Part shown: in pieces, positions 17,483-26,782 of the stretch
How positions within the stretch are numbered: the stretch's first letter is position 1
Layout of the letters: each line of letters opens with the position of its first letter
Assembly: GCA_030684645.1 (NCBI GenBank)
Contig: JAUXUF010000374.1
Coordinates: forward strand, 1-35,484
Length of the DNA stretch: 35,484 nt
Reading direction: 5' to 3'
Origin: Bacteroidota bacterium
GTDB taxonomy: Bacteria; Bacteroidota; Bacteroidia; Bacteroidales; Prolixibacteraceae
Position numbers and translations under genes: made by a program
Notes under the pieces: generated by a model
Database searches by the model: none
Seen by the model: the letters and a program-made list of their open reading frames with translations, nothing else
Told to the model about the DNA's origin: nothing

Positions 17483-20400
17483 TTAGAAACTCAGGTTAAC
17501 ACCAAGCGAATAAGATCTAAGTATTGGATACAAGTCATTTGAACCTCCACTTTTTTCTGGGTCAAGGCCACGAAAAGATGTGAAAGTTGCCAGATTTTCG
17601 GCCGAACCAAAGATACGCAAGCTATTAACACCAACCTTTTGAAGGAATCTCTTAGGTACTGTATAACCTAACTGCAAATTCTTCACCCTGAGAAAACTCA
17701 TGTCATCCAACCAGAATGTTGTTTGTGTCCGGTTTAGATTTCCGTTCATGCGGGGCCAGGCTCCGTCCCTGTTATCCAGTGACCATGGATTTTCCCAATG
17801 CTGTCCGGTAAAAGCGTACCTTTTAACAGGGGGATCAATATTATTAAAACTATTTAACCAATAATCTTTACGCCCTGTTGAGCCCTGAAGCAAAACAGTC
17901 AGATCAAAACCCTTCCAGCCAAAATCGCTGTTTAAAGAAAAGTTAGTGGTAGGCCTGTCTTGTTGAATGTTGGGGTATGCTTTCCTGTCATTATCATCAA
18001 TCCTTCCATCGCCATTCAAGTCCTTACGAAGAATATCACCGGGAGATGCTCCTTGTGGAGACGCATTATATACATCCTGCCAGGTTTGTGCGATACCCAT
18101 ATCTTCAAAGGACCATAAAAAGTGGTATGGCATATTTAAAAATGTAGTGCCTTTGCCCAGATACTCATTCCATTTTTCAAGTCTGGTTGCATTATAACTA
18201 AGGTTCAGGCCGATACCATATACCACCTGACCAACTTTATCCCTCCAGTTAAAAGTGCCTTCAACGCCACGGTTTCTAAGGTTCCCGATATTTTTACGGG
18301 GAGCATCGTAAGCCAATTCTATAAGAATAGGCAAATCAGACGGCCGGTTCATGCCGGTAGTTAAACGATCGTAGAAATCGAGTTCAGCAGTCAGACGGTT
18401 ATTCAGAAATCCCAGATCAAGCCCTGCATTAAAAACTGCGGTATTTTCCCAGGTAAGATCTGTATTAACAATTCTTCTGTAAATAAATCCTTTGTCAACG
18501 TTAACACCATTTGCATCCGTAATATAATTATTGCCCGCAAGTGTCTGTTGCTGCTCATACCGGCCAACTCCGCTGTTATTTCCCAAACTTCCATAACTCA
18601 CCCTAAGTTTACCTTTGCTCAAAAAGTTACCGGCAAATGATTTTATAAAATCCTCTTCCATGAAACGCCATCCGGCAGATACGGAAGGGAAGAAACCATA
18701 TTGGCTTCCGGATAAGAACTTGGAAGAACCATCGTACCTAAATGTTGCCGACAAAAGATACTTATCGAAGGCAGCATAGTTTAAACGGCCAATATAGGAA
18801 CGAAGCCCTTCAGTCGAAGAATTTCCTCCTGTAGTTTGGGTAGTAGTTAACGCTGCGTTAATTTCGCTAAGTGAGGGATGTATACGGTCCATCCGTGAAG
18901 CGTTAAGGGCCCGGTCATACCAATACTCCTCGCTGTATGCAAAAAGAGCATTTATATTATGTTTTTGGGCAATAGTGGTATTATAGTTTAGGCTTCCGGT
19001 TAACAATGTCTTGTTTCCCGTATTGGTATTATTAATGACAGGGGCATTTAAGCCTAAATATTGCCTGCCAATAAAAGACTGGGTTTGAGTACTATAAGCG
19101 CTTTGCGGCATATCTGCTTCTTTATGAAACTGATTATAGTAATTTACTGCATACTCAACACGCCCTGTTAATCCTTTAAGCGGGGTCCAATCTAAATACA
19201 TACTTCCATTCCCTTCCTGGCGACTTTGCCTTTTAAGGGCGTTTTCATAATACACTAAAGGATTGTATGCCATTGGATCTTCGCCATAAGCCATAACTCC
19301 GCCATAATAACCGGATACGGGGTCGAAAGGTAAAACACCTGCAACAGCATTTATCATATCTCCACCGGTAGGCCCACCCTGGCCACCAAAACCTTCAGAA
19401 AATGCATATACAAAGTTCGACGTGTTAGCGTTAAGTTTAACTCCCACATTCATATTCTTGCGAACCTTATAATCATAACTGATACGGGCATTGTATAGCT
19501 TAAACTCGTTGTTGATCTGTAATCCCTGCTGATTCTGTGTTCCTACGGAAATATAGAAATTTGACAAATCAGAACCTCCGGTTGCAGACAGATTATACTT
19601 TTGCATACTTCCATTTTGCAGGAACACATCCCACCAGTCGGTATTAGGGTATTTTACAGGGTCAACCATGCCTAAAGCCAGCCATTGATCGATACTTCCA
19701 TTTTTGTATAATTGGCTTGCTGGTGCATGATTAACGCCATACGCTCGTTGGTGTAGTGTAAGGGCACGAGGATAATTTGAAATAAATTCCTGGGCTTTTC
19801 TTGGTGTTTCCAGGGCGCTAGTACTGGTAAAGGTAATAGTAGGTTTCTTACCCTTACCTGACTTTGTAGTGATCAGGATTACACCATTAGCCGCCCTTGA
19901 ACCATAAACAGCTGATGAAGCAGCATCTTTTAGTACAGAGATAGTTGCTACGTCGTTCATGTCAACCCTGTTGATATCCACATCAGGCATGCCATCAACC
20001 ACAATCAAAGGATTGGCATTATTAACTGTACCCAGGCCCCGGATAAGCAAACTGGCACGGTTATTACCTGCCATACCTGAAGTTTGTACGGCGGCCAAAC
20101 CCGGAACGAGGCCAGAAAGGGCGGATGAAACATTTGATACCGCACGACCCGATATTTGTTCATCAACGCTAATCATCGATAGCGCTCCTGTAAGATGTAC
20201 TTTTTTCTGGGTGCCGTAACCCACCACGACAACTTCTTCCATTCCAACTGTTTCATCCTGAAGGACAATGTTGAAAGTTGTTTCCCCTGTAATGGTAACT
20301 TCCTGTGTTTTCATTCCCACAAAAGAAAACACCAGAGTTTTGGCATCTTCAGGAACATTCAGTCGGAAATTCCCATCGTTGTCGGTAATGGTTCCGGTGG

Positions 20401-20869
20401 TTGTCCCTTTTACCACAACTGAAACCCCGGGAACCGGTTCACCGTTTTTGTCTTTTACGGTTCCCGAAACTCCCTTCTGTTGTTCGACAGGTATTGGAGC
20501 TACTTGTTCGGGTGCCCTTTTAATCACTACCACGCGGTCGTCGATTTCATACGAGAAGCCGTTTGGGACCAGAATTTTATCCAGTATATCTTCCAGTTTG
20601 GCATCTTTCACCTGAATGGACACCGAAGGTACGTCCTTCAAAAGGTCAGACCTGTAAAGGAAGTAGAACTTACTCTGTTCTTCAATTTTCTTCAGAACCT
20701 GTTCGATACTGCTGTTTTCCAGCTTTAGTACCAGGTTTGTCTGTTGGGAGTACACACTTGCCGAAACCTGCAAAAGGCCCAGCAAAACAAAAAATACAGT
20801 TATCCTCATCATAAGGAATAATTTTTTCCACCCGTGCCAACGGATAGAGTTACATCGTTTTTTTTTCAT
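17483..20869 (-). CDS. susC-like: SusC/RagA family TonB-dependent outer-membrane transporter with STN domain
   Basis: About 1128 residues, starting at the ATG at 20869. An in-frame ATG nine codons upstream (20896) is possible, but 20869 gives the usual basic start before the signal peptide, which ends near SVYSQ. The domain order is an STN domain (SIEQVLKKIEEQSKFYFLYR … VPNGFSYEIDDRVVVIK), a CarboxypepD-regulatory-like domain (GVSGTVKDKNGEPVPGVSVV), the TonB plug (VVGYGTQKKVHLTGA … GSRAANGVILITTKSG) and a 22-strand barrel ending in a beta-strand with a terminal Phe. The STN domain marks it as a sensor as well as a transporter. It would signal to the FecR anti-sigma factor encoded directly upstream, so substrate import probably switches on its own operon. 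Confidence 0.95.
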   Translation of the reverse strand: MKKKRCNSIRWHGWKKLFLMMRITVFFVLLGLLQVSASVYSQQTNLVLKLENSSIEQVLKKIEEQSKFYFLYRSDLLKDVPSVSIQVKDAKLEDILDKILVPNGFSYEIDDRVVVIKRAPEQVAPIPVEQQKGVSGTVKDKNGEPVPGVSVVVKGTTTGTITDNDGNFRLNVPEDAKTLVFSFVGMKTQEVTITGETTFNIVLQDETVGMEEVVVVGYGTQKKVHLTGALSMISVDEQISGRAVSNVSSALSGLVPGLAAVQTSGMAGNNRASLLIRGLGTVNNANPLIVVDGMPDVDINRVDMNDVATISVLKDAASSAVYGSRAANGVILITTKSGKGKKPTITFTSTSALETPRKAQEFISNYPRALTLHQRAYGVNHAPASQLYKNGSIDQWLALGMVDPVKYPNTDWWDVFLQNGSMQKYNLSATGGSDLSNFYISVGTQNQQGLQINNEFKLYNARISYDYKVRKNMNVGVKLNANTSNFVYAFSEGFGGQGGPTGGDMINAVAGVLPFDPVSGYYGGVMAYGEDPMAYNPLVYYENALKRQSRQEGNGSMYLDWTPLKGLTGRVEYAVNYYNQFHKEADMPQSAYSTQTQSFIGRQYLGLNAPVINNTNTGNKTLLTGSLNYNTTIAQKHNINALFAYSEEYWYDRALNASRMDRIHPSLSEINAALTTTQTTGGNSSTEGLRSYIGRLNYAAFDKYLLSATFRYDGSSKFLSGSQYGFFPSVSAGWRFMEEDFIKSFAGNFLSKGKLRVSYGSLGNNSGVGRYEQQQTLAGNNYITDANGVNVDKGFIYRRIVNTDLTWENTAVFNAGLDLGFLNNRLTAELDFYDRLTTGMNRPSDLPILIELAYDAPRKNIGNLRNRGVEGTFNWRDKVGQVVYGIGLNLSYNATRLEKWNEYLGKGTTFLNMPYHFLWSFEDMGIAQTWQDVYNASPQGASPGDILRKDLNGDGRIDDNDRKAYPNIQQDRPTTNFSLNSDFGWKGFDLTVLLQGSTGRKDYWLNSFNNIDPPVKRYAFTGQHWENPWSLDNRDGAWPRMNGNLNRTQTTFWLDDMSFLRVKNLQLGYTVPKRFLQKVGVNSLRIFGSAENLATFTSFRGLDPEKSGGSNDLYPILRSYSLGVNLSF

Positions 20870-20957
20870 AGATTTGTACTGTAAGTTAATACACATTATT
20901 ATTTTACTACAAGTTGGGCGGGGAATGGTGCAAACATTTTCCGCCTTTTTCTTTATC

Positions 20958-22124
20958 TCATTTGATGGTTATTTGAAGATTTTCAATTTCAAAATTCACT
21001 TCGTTGGTACGTTCAATTTTTTTTAGAATGTCGTTGAAATCGGCATAACGTTCCAGATTTCCGGTGAACCTCACATTCTTTAGCTCATCACGGTCAAAAA
21101 TCACCTCAACATTATACCATTTCGAAAGGGTTTTCATGATGTCTTCCAACATTTGGTCCCGAAAAACAAAACGCCCGTCTTTCCATGCCACATACTGATT
21201 TATATCAACCGTTCTTTTTTGAACCTGATTGTTGTTAGTGTTTAGGATGCTCTGTTCACTGGGTTTCAGCATGAGTTTTACTTCCGGATTATTACTTAAC
21301 GAAACTTCCACTTTACCTTCTACCAGGGTTGTATATATGCTTTGATTTTCAGCATAAGATGAAACATTGAATTGAGTTCCAAGAACCGTGACCAGTTGAC
21401 TTCCGGAGCTGACCAAAAAAGGTTTTTTTTCGTTTTTCGATACTTCAAAATAAGCCTCCCCGGTGAGTTCAACGCTACGAACATCGGCTGCAAACTGAAC
21501 CGGAAAACGCAGGGTGGTTTCCGAATTCAGCCATATTTTGGTGCTGTCAGAAAGGATCAGAAAGTATTCTCCGCCACGTGGAATTTTCAGAGTATTGTAT
21601 TTTATTTTATCAGGTTGCTCGTTTTTACTGATGTATTCAAGTTGGTTACCTGTATTTTTAATCTCAGTGCCATCGGCATCAATAAAGGAATTATCTCCTG
21701 AAGTAAGGTCGTGCTCAGTGCCATCGGCAAGTATCAGTATTGCTTTGTTGCTGCCAGGAACAATCGATTGCGCCAATTTCTCAATTCCAATTGATTCTGG
21801 ATTGTTGGGTGGAAAAAACTGAAAATAAATCATGAACAGGATGCTGGCAGCAATGCTGATGACAGCAATAATACTGGCATTTCGGTATGGGGAATGAATA
21901 CCTGCTTTGTGGTGAATGGTTTTCAATGCTTTTTTTAATTCGGCAGGTGAGTTGGCAAATTGGGTTCCACTATTGTAATAGCGAAGCGCACCCTCGAAAT
22001 AGTGTCTATGCGAACTATGTTCCGACAACCATCGGGTTAAAATAATTTCTTCTTGCTCAGTTGTCTGATGGTGGATTTTTTTCCAGATGATCTCAAAATC
22101 GATGTTTTGATTCAGTTCGGTCAT
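20958..22124 (-). CDS. FecR family anti-sigma factor
   Basis: The 388-residue protein has the standard layout. An N-terminal cytoplasmic DUF4880-like part (residues 1-80) is followed by one membrane helix (ASIIAVISIAASILFMIYFQ, about 83-103). Next come a periplasmic FecR domain (IPRGGEYFLILSDSTKIWLN … FPVQFAADVRSVELTGEAYF) and a C-terminal DUF4974 domain (VRFTGNLERYADFNDILKKI). It holds the ECF sigma factor inactive until the STN domain of the cognate SusC signals import. It lies between the sigma factor gene (78 bp upstream) and SusC. Confidence 0.94.
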   Translation of the reverse strand: MTELNQNIDFEIIWKKIHHQTTEQEEIILTRWLSEHSSHRHYFEGALRYYNSGTQFANSPAELKKALKTIHHKAGIHSPYRNASIIAVISIAASILFMIYFQFFPPNNPESIGIEKLAQSIVPGSNKAILILADGTEHDLTSGDNSFIDADGTEIKNTGNQLEYISKNEQPDKIKYNTLKIPRGGEYFLILSDSTKIWLNSETTLRFPVQFAADVRSVELTGEAYFEVSKNEKKPFLVSSGSQLVTVLGTQFNVSSYAENQSIYTTLVEGKVEVSLSNNPEVKLMLKPSEQSILNTNNNQVQKRTVDINQYVAWKDGRFVFRDQMLEDIMKTLSKWYNVEVIFDRDELKNVRFTGNLERYADFNDILKKIERTNEVNFEIENLQITIK

Positions 22125-22202
22125 GCCATTTTTAGTTAAGTATAGTCTGATGACACTTAAGTATGAAAAAAGGGTGACAGGAAATGAATATTTTTCTGAA
22201 AA

Positions 22203-22769
22203 TTAAAAGAAGAAGCGCAACGAACTGGTCTCCAAAAGTGTTTTGCGCATTTTCTCCTTTGCCCGTTTGAGCTGTGTTTTTACAGTATTCTCCGAAATTT
22301 GGTTGGTCTCGGCAATCTCATGTAATTTTCGTCCGAAGAGGTATTTCTGTTTAAACAGTTCACCCATTTGTGGAGGTAGTTGTGCAATGGCTTCCTGCAC
22401 TTTTTTGAGAATTTCCAGATCGACCCAACCTGGCGAATCATCTTCATTGAGAAGGGCTTCCAGATATAAAATTTTATGCTTGTCCTGAACATGAATGTCT
22501 CGCAGATGGTTCAAGCAACGGTTCTTAACCGATTGATAAAAGTAAGATTTAAGCGAAAGCTGAATCTCGATGCGGTGGGTATTTTCCCAGAAATGGATGT
22601 ACAGATTCTGTACAATATCCTCGCAAACCTGCTTGTCAAAAAGAAAACCTTCGGCATAACGAATTAAATGAGGATAATACTCATAGAAAAGTGCTTCGAA
22701 AACCTTTCGGTTCCGGTTTCTGATTTCGCTGAGTAATATCTTGTCTTCTACCTTCATTTTTGTATCCAA
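22203..22769 (-). CDS. ECF-type RNA polymerase sigma factor
   Basis: The 188-residue protein has sigma-70 region 2 (residues about 20-90: FEALFYEYYPHLIRYAEGFL, then CEDIVQNLYIHFWENTHRI) and region 4 (about 125-180, with LHEIAETNQISENTVKTQLK as the helix-turn-helix). The short linker and the absence of regions 1 and 3 make it an ECF sigma factor. It would drive the FecR-SusC-SusD operon downstream when released by FecR. An ATG at 22757 (residue 5) is an equally possible start. Confidence 0.94.
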   Translation of the reverse strand: MDTKMKVEDKILLSEIRNRNRKVFEALFYEYYPHLIRYAEGFLFDKQVCEDIVQNLYIHFWENTHRIEIQLSLKSYFYQSVKNRCLNHLRDIHVQDKHKILYLEALLNEDDSPGWVDLEILKKVQEAIAQLPPQMGELFKQKYLFGRKLHEIAETNQISENTVKTQLKRAKEKMRKTLLETSSLRFFF

Positions 22770-22775
22770 TAGCTA

Positions 22776-22807
22776 CAAAGCTGTAAAAATATTTCAGATC
22801 TGACAAT
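22776..22807 (-). promoter_or_regulatory. Possible housekeeping-type promoter of the sigma/FecR operon
   Basis: On the minus strand CAGCTTTG (22776-22783) matches the -7 consensus TAnnTTTG at all but one defined position. It is 20 bp from an ATTG (22804-22807) in the -33 place. The -7 box is only 6 bp from the ATG at 22769 but 18 bp from the ATG at 22757, which favours the later start if this promoter is used. Confidence 0.4.
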
Positions 22808-22916
22808 TCCAGTCATTGGCATTTCTCAAGAATTGATTCGCTCAATGAATATGCAGATACCCTTTAAAGTTAATAAATAGCCTTAATATTCTGGATTTCA
22901 GTTCTGATATCTTTAT

Positions 22917-23560
22917 TTAGCCAATCTCACAAAAGCAAGTTATAGAAGAATAATCGATGAAGGTTTTTCTTTTTCGTTGTTTAAAGAAATTGCAAAATAC
23001 TTTGGGCAACATATTGGCTCTCTCTGTAAGCTGGTTCAGTATTAAATCAGAAGTGAAATTTTTCATGATGTAGTCACATACTTCTGCAATTTGCTCTGAA
23101 CCTGAAGTTTTAAAATTTTGAATATATCTGGACTTGCCAGTTTTTCTTTTTCATTTGTTTCAGCTAAAATGTTGAGTATGCGCAGTAATTCGATTATTCT
23201 TGACGGGCCATAAATTTCCAGCATATTATTCATTCTTTTTGCAACCACTTGCCCCGTATTTCCAAGGATGGAAAAGCCCATGACGGATTCTTCCAGAAAT
23301 CTGGCTATTGTCTCCATCTCAGGGATATTAAAGAACCCATTTCCAAGGAAATCTAAGTTGAAATGTATAACAATAACCTATGCAGTAAGATTTGAATTCT
23401 ATTAGTAATAAATCTTACAGTTACGATAAACATTTGGGAGATATGGATCAAGGAAAACAAGGTCACCATCAGTAAAACTACTCGTGTGGTCACCGATAAT
23501 TTTATCATCTGAACTTTTCAGTATAAGTACAATTTCGAAATAAATATATCTTATAAAAGT
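22917..23560 (-). pseudogene. Decayed AraC-family transcriptional regulator (cupin + helix-turn-helix)
   Basis: Three pieces in order look like one Bacteroidota AraC-type regulator. From about 23542 the minus strand reads YFEIVLILKSSDDKIIGDH and then GDLVFLDPYLPNVYRN, the typical cupin sensor. It stops at TAA/TAG (23404, 23401) and TAG (23380). The same frame resumes with VIVIHFNLDFLGNGFFNIPE and runs through the helical linker to a stop at 23063. In another frame, AEVCDYIMKNFTSDLILNQL and PKVFCNFFKQRKRKTFIDY give the first DNA-binding helix-turn-helix and stop at 22917. Three in-frame stops, one frameshift and a missing second helix-turn-helix make it non-functional. It lies between the sigma operon and the uronate genes and may once have regulated either. 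Confidence 0.85.
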
Positions 23561-23649
23561 GGCTATACCATATTAGAATGAAGCATCCACCATGTCATTA
23601 TAAATTAATTGTTTAGCTGGTGATATTATTAACATGTCGCCAAAGAAAA

Positions 23650-24924
23650 TTAGTTGGAAATATAAATCGGATAGCTTAACAATTCTGCTTCCGAAGAAAT
23701 ATATGCCTTAAAGTTGTCGATACTTTTCCATCTTTTGTTTTCAAGTCCCCAAACGGCAAAGAAATAGTGGCGGGAAGCGGCATCTGGCTTGATTTTCTGC
23801 GCTACATAATAGGTCTGTGAAATAACGTTACTGAATTTCTTTTCATCAACCGTTTTGTACCCGAGACTGTAAAAATCGATATCAGTTGTACGGGCAACCT
23901 TTGTCACTTCATCTTTCTTCAGTAAAACAGCCATACCAAGTTCATCAAAATTTAGCGACTGTTTATCGAGTGTTGCAATCGAACGGTAAGCAGCATTTGC
24001 CTCAAAATCAATTGGCTGATTCTTTAGCAAACTGGTAACAATACCAGTAACCAGTTGCTTTTCACCTGAAAATCCGGAGACAGTAACATCTGACTGAAAC
24101 CAGTATTTCCCCGGATAAATGGAAATTCGTTCAACAGCCGACAGGTTCTGCCCTGCAACATGCCATCCCGTATATTTCAAATCGAAGACTGACCGCACAG
24201 GGCCTTCGATCACCTTCTGATATTCATATCCATCAGTTGAGCCTAACCTGTAAAGCGAATCAGCTTCCAGCATGGCCAAACCACCTGAACCCAGTGAACT
24301 TCCACAATGCAGAATATCCATTCCCCAGTCAGAAAGCACATGGTAATCAGGAATTTCAGGAGTATGAATTTTGTCGATAATCAGTCCGGGTTTCAATTTA
24401 CCAAACAAGTCTTTTACGTTGCGGCAGTCGAAATAATTCCGGAATCCCATTTTATCGTTTTCCCAACTGACACTTTCGCCTTGCGCAATGATTTTGAAAC
24501 TATCCTTGTAAGAAAGTGCGGTATAGTGATCAACTTCGGTATAGCTTTTATCCGGTTGCAGAATTCCCAACCGCAAATTGGTACGTTTTTCAAATACAGG
24601 ATATCGATCAACGGCAATGTTTTCAATATTCAATTTAATCGTTTCCGAAGCTTTAAAATTGATGGTAAAAGCCAGTTCATCCCATTTGCCATCGCCATTC
24701 AGATCATCGGCCTGTGAAGGAACATTTTTGCCATCTAATTTCAGGATAGGTACAAATCCATCAGGAACAACTCCCGCTTTTGCTTCCAAATCGGCACGCT
24801 TCAAAACGATCGTTTCGTCAGGCCGGTCAACAGCCAGTGGATTCGTCAACACAAGAGTATTCCTTTTTGTACAGGCAGTAGCTCCAATCAGGAACACAGC
24901 ACTAATTATAAATAGTCTTTTCAT
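23650..24924 (-). CDS. DUF4861 family lipoprotein of a uronate/pectin locus
   Basis: The 424-residue protein has a lipoprotein signal (SAVFLIGATACTKRN, Cys 18). The mature region starts with beta-rich segments (TLVLTNPLAVDRPDETIVLK, DLNGDGKWDELAF) and matches my memory of DUF4861 proteins, which accompany pectin and rhamnogalacturonan degradation genes in Bacteroidota. The 400-residue single-domain length suits the family. Its biochemical activity is not something I can state. It overlaps kduD by 4 bp (ATGA), so it belongs to the kduI-kduD operon and is translationally coupled. Role in oligouronide handling in the periplasm or outer membrane is inferred. Confidence 0.75.
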   Translation of the reverse strand: MKRLFIISAVFLIGATACTKRNTLVLTNPLAVDRPDETIVLKRADLEAKAGVVPDGFVPILKLDGKNVPSQADDLNGDGKWDELAFTINFKASETIKLNIENIAVDRYPVFEKRTNLRLGILQPDKSYTEVDHYTALSYKDSFKIIAQGESVSWENDKMGFRNYFDCRNVKDLFGKLKPGLIIDKIHTPEIPDYHVLSDWGMDILHCGSSLGSGGLAMLEADSLYRLGSTDGYEYQKVIEGPVRSVFDLKYTGWHVAGQNLSAVERISIYPGKYWFQSDVTVSGFSGEKQLVTGIVTSLLKNQPIDFEANAAYRSIATLDKQSLNFDELGMAVLLKKDEVTKVARTTDIDFYSLGYKTVDEKKFSNVISQTYYVAQKIKPDAASRHYFFAVWGLENKRWKSIDNFKAYISSEAELLSYPIYISN

Positions 24925-25727
24925 GATGGCAGATCATTTTCACCTTTCACATAACCAAAATTGGCAAGAATGCCGCCATCGACATAAAGCACATGGCCGT
25001 TTACAAAATCACTGGCTTTTGAGGCCAGAAAAAGTGCAGCATTGCCAACATCTTCAGGCTCTCCCCAGCGACCTGCTGGTGTACGTGTCATGACCAGATC
25101 ATTGAACGGATGACCGTTCAGCCGGATATCTTCAGTTTGAGAAGTTGCGATGTAGCCCGGGCCAATGCCATTGATCTGAAGGTTATATTTTGCCCATTCG
25201 CAGCACATATTTGCGGTTAAAAGTTTTAATCCGCCTTTGGCTGAAGCATAGGCAGAAACCGAGTTACGGCCGTAAACGCTCATCATCGAACACATGTTGA
25301 TGATTTTACCGCTGCGTTTGGCGATCATTGCCGGAGCAACGCGTTTCGAAACAATCAAAGGCGCAATCAAATCAACATCAATTACCTGTTTAAAATCGGC
25401 AATCGGCATATCCAGAATCGGAATGCGTTTAATGATACCGGCATTGTTCACCAAAATATCGATAGTTCCAAGCTCTTTTTCGATGATGGAAATTCCTTTG
25501 TCAACATCAGCTTCATCAGTAACATTAAAAACCAGGGTAAAAACATCAATCCCGTCGGCCTGATATTCCTTCTTGCATTTTTCGAGTCTCTCTTCGCTCA
25601 GGTCGTTTACGCAAATTTTAGCGCCAGCTTTTCCCAGCACTTTTCCAATAGCCATTCCGATACCATGAGTTCCCCCGGTAATCAGGGCAATTTTTCCGGT
25701 TAAATCAAATAATTCATTCATATTCAT
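24921..25727 (-). CDS. kduD: 2-dehydro-3-deoxy-D-gluconate 5-dehydrogenase (KduD-type SDR)
   Basis: The 268-residue short-chain dehydrogenase has the NAD-binding GGTHGIGMAIG motif near residue 18, the NNAG strand and the active-site Y160-x3-K164 in SAYASAKGG with a preceding Ser. The end GHVLYVDGGILANFGY is typical of the family. KduD reduces 2,5-diketo-3-deoxygluconate to 2-keto-3-deoxygluconate, the step after KduI. It lies 15 bp downstream of kduI and overlaps the DUF4861 gene. Gluconate 5-dehydrogenase is a close relative, but the neighbouring kduI makes the KduD assignment firm. Confidence 0.92.
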   Translation of the reverse strand: MNMNELFDLTGKIALITGGTHGIGMAIGKVLGKAGAKICVNDLSEERLEKCKKEYQADGIDVFTLVFNVTDEADVDKGISIIEKELGTIDILVNNAGIIKRIPILDMPIADFKQVIDVDLIAPLIVSKRVAPAMIAKRSGKIINMCSMMSVYGRNSVSAYASAKGGLKLLTANMCCEWAKYNLQINGIGPGYIATSQTEDIRLNGHPFNDLVMTRTPAGRWGEPEDVGNAALFLASKASDFVNGHVLYVDGGILANFGYVKGENDLPS

Positions 25728-25742
25728 TTTATTTAAAATTTT

Positions 25743-26585
25743 CTATTTCAATTGGTTAGGTTGTACAATGTCCATATCGGTATAATCCATGTTTTCGCCA
25801 GCCATACCCCAGATGAAAATATAGTTACTGGTTCCGGCAGCCGAATGTATCGACCAGTTTGGTGAGATTACTGCCTGTTCATTGAGCATCCAGATGTGAC
25901 GGGTTTCCTGCGGTTGACCCATAAAATGACAGACGGCCTGACCTTCAGGAACATTGAAGTAAAAATAAACTTCCATTCGTCGGCTGTGAGTATGGGCAGG
26001 CATGGTATTCCAAACACTTCCGGGGCGCAATTCGGTCATTCCCATCTGAAGCTGACAGGTCTCAACGACTTTACTAATCAGCAATTGATTGATCTGACGT
26101 TCATTGGATGTTAGCGAAGCACCCATTTGCAGCACATTGGCATCTTTCAGGGTAATGTGCCGGGTAGGAAGTTCTTTATGCGCCGGGGTCGAATTCAGGT
26201 AAAAACGGGCCGGTTGAGCCGCACTTTCAGATTTGAAAATGATCTGTTTCACACCTTTACCAATATACAAGGCTTCTTTGAATTCAAGCGGGTATTCAAC
26301 ACCGTCAACCACCACCGAACCTTTGGCTCCGACATTGATAATTCCCAATTCGCGGCGATCGCAAAAGTAAGGCGCTTTCATCGGATCGATTGGGGTAAGT
26401 TCCAGCAGGCCATTTACAGGAACAGCACCTCCGGTAATGTACCGGTCGTAATGCGAATAAACCAAACGAATCTGATCGTTTTCCATTACTTTTTCGATCA
26501 GGAAATGCCCACGCAATTGAGCGGTATCATACTTTTTAACATCATCAGGATGCGATGCAAAACGTTCTTCAAAAATTACTGACAT
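25743..26585 (-). CDS. kduI: 5-keto-4-deoxyuronate isomerase (4-deoxy-L-threo-5-hexosulose-uronate ketol-isomerase)
   Basis: The 280-residue cupin enzyme matches KduI in length and sequence. Zinc ligands are clear: H198 and H200 in [16 protein letters not shown]205 in the same segment, and H247 in [13 protein letters not shown]. These are the E. coli ligands shifted by two. It isomerises 4-deoxy-5-ketouronate, the spontaneous product of unsaturated galacturonate or glucuronate released by lyases and GH88/GH105 hydrolases, to 2,5-diketo-3-deoxygluconate. It is the first gene of the minus-strand operon kduI-kduD-DUF4861. No lyase or unsaturated-uronidase gene is in the window, so the substrate must come from elsewhere in the genome. 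Confidence 0.96.
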   Translation of the reverse strand: MSVIFEERFASHPDDVKKYDTAQLRGHFLIEKVMENDQIRLVYSHYDRYITGGAVPVNGLLELTPIDPMKAPYFCDRRELGIINVGAKGSVVVDGVEYPLEFKEALYIGKGVKQIIFKSESAAQPARFYLNSTPAHKELPTRHITLKDANVLQMGASLTSNERQINQLLISKVVETCQLQMGMTELRPGSVWNTMPAHTHSRRMEVYFYFNVPEGQAVCHFMGQPQETRHIWMLNEQAVISPNWSIHSAAGTSNYIFIWGMAGENMDYTDMDIVQPNQLK

Positions 26586-26676
26586 AATATTTTAATTTAT
26601 GTGTTTGAACTTGTTTTTTAGGGAACATGCTATTTTCTTACGACTCATTTTTACGGAAAATTCCGAAAAGATGAAG

Positions 26677-26715
26677 CAAAGATAGTTGGTTTTCTAAAAT
26701 GTGCAATCGATTGCA
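26677..26715 (-). promoter_or_regulatory. kduI promoter with overlapping 14-bp palindromic operator
   Basis: On the minus strand TATCTTTG (26677-26684) is a perfect -7 box. It is 19 bp from ATTG (26704-26707), the -33 element. That element lies inside the perfect palindrome TGCAATCGATTGCA (26702-26715), an ideal LacI-family operator. A bound repressor would block -33 recognition. The predicted leader before the kduI ATG (26585) is about 85 nt. The site is also 67 bp before the divergent lacI-type gene and may influence it. Confidence 0.8.
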
Positions 26716-26782
26716 TATTTATTTTAAATTGGATAACTGAAAACAAAATTATTAGCATATTTGCATAACTTTTAGCCCTGAA

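Noticed and set aside
21762-21776. Partial match to the TGCAATCGATTGCA operator (ACAATCGATTGCG) inside the FecR gene
   Set aside because: Both outer bases differ and it lies within a coding region; best explained by chance.
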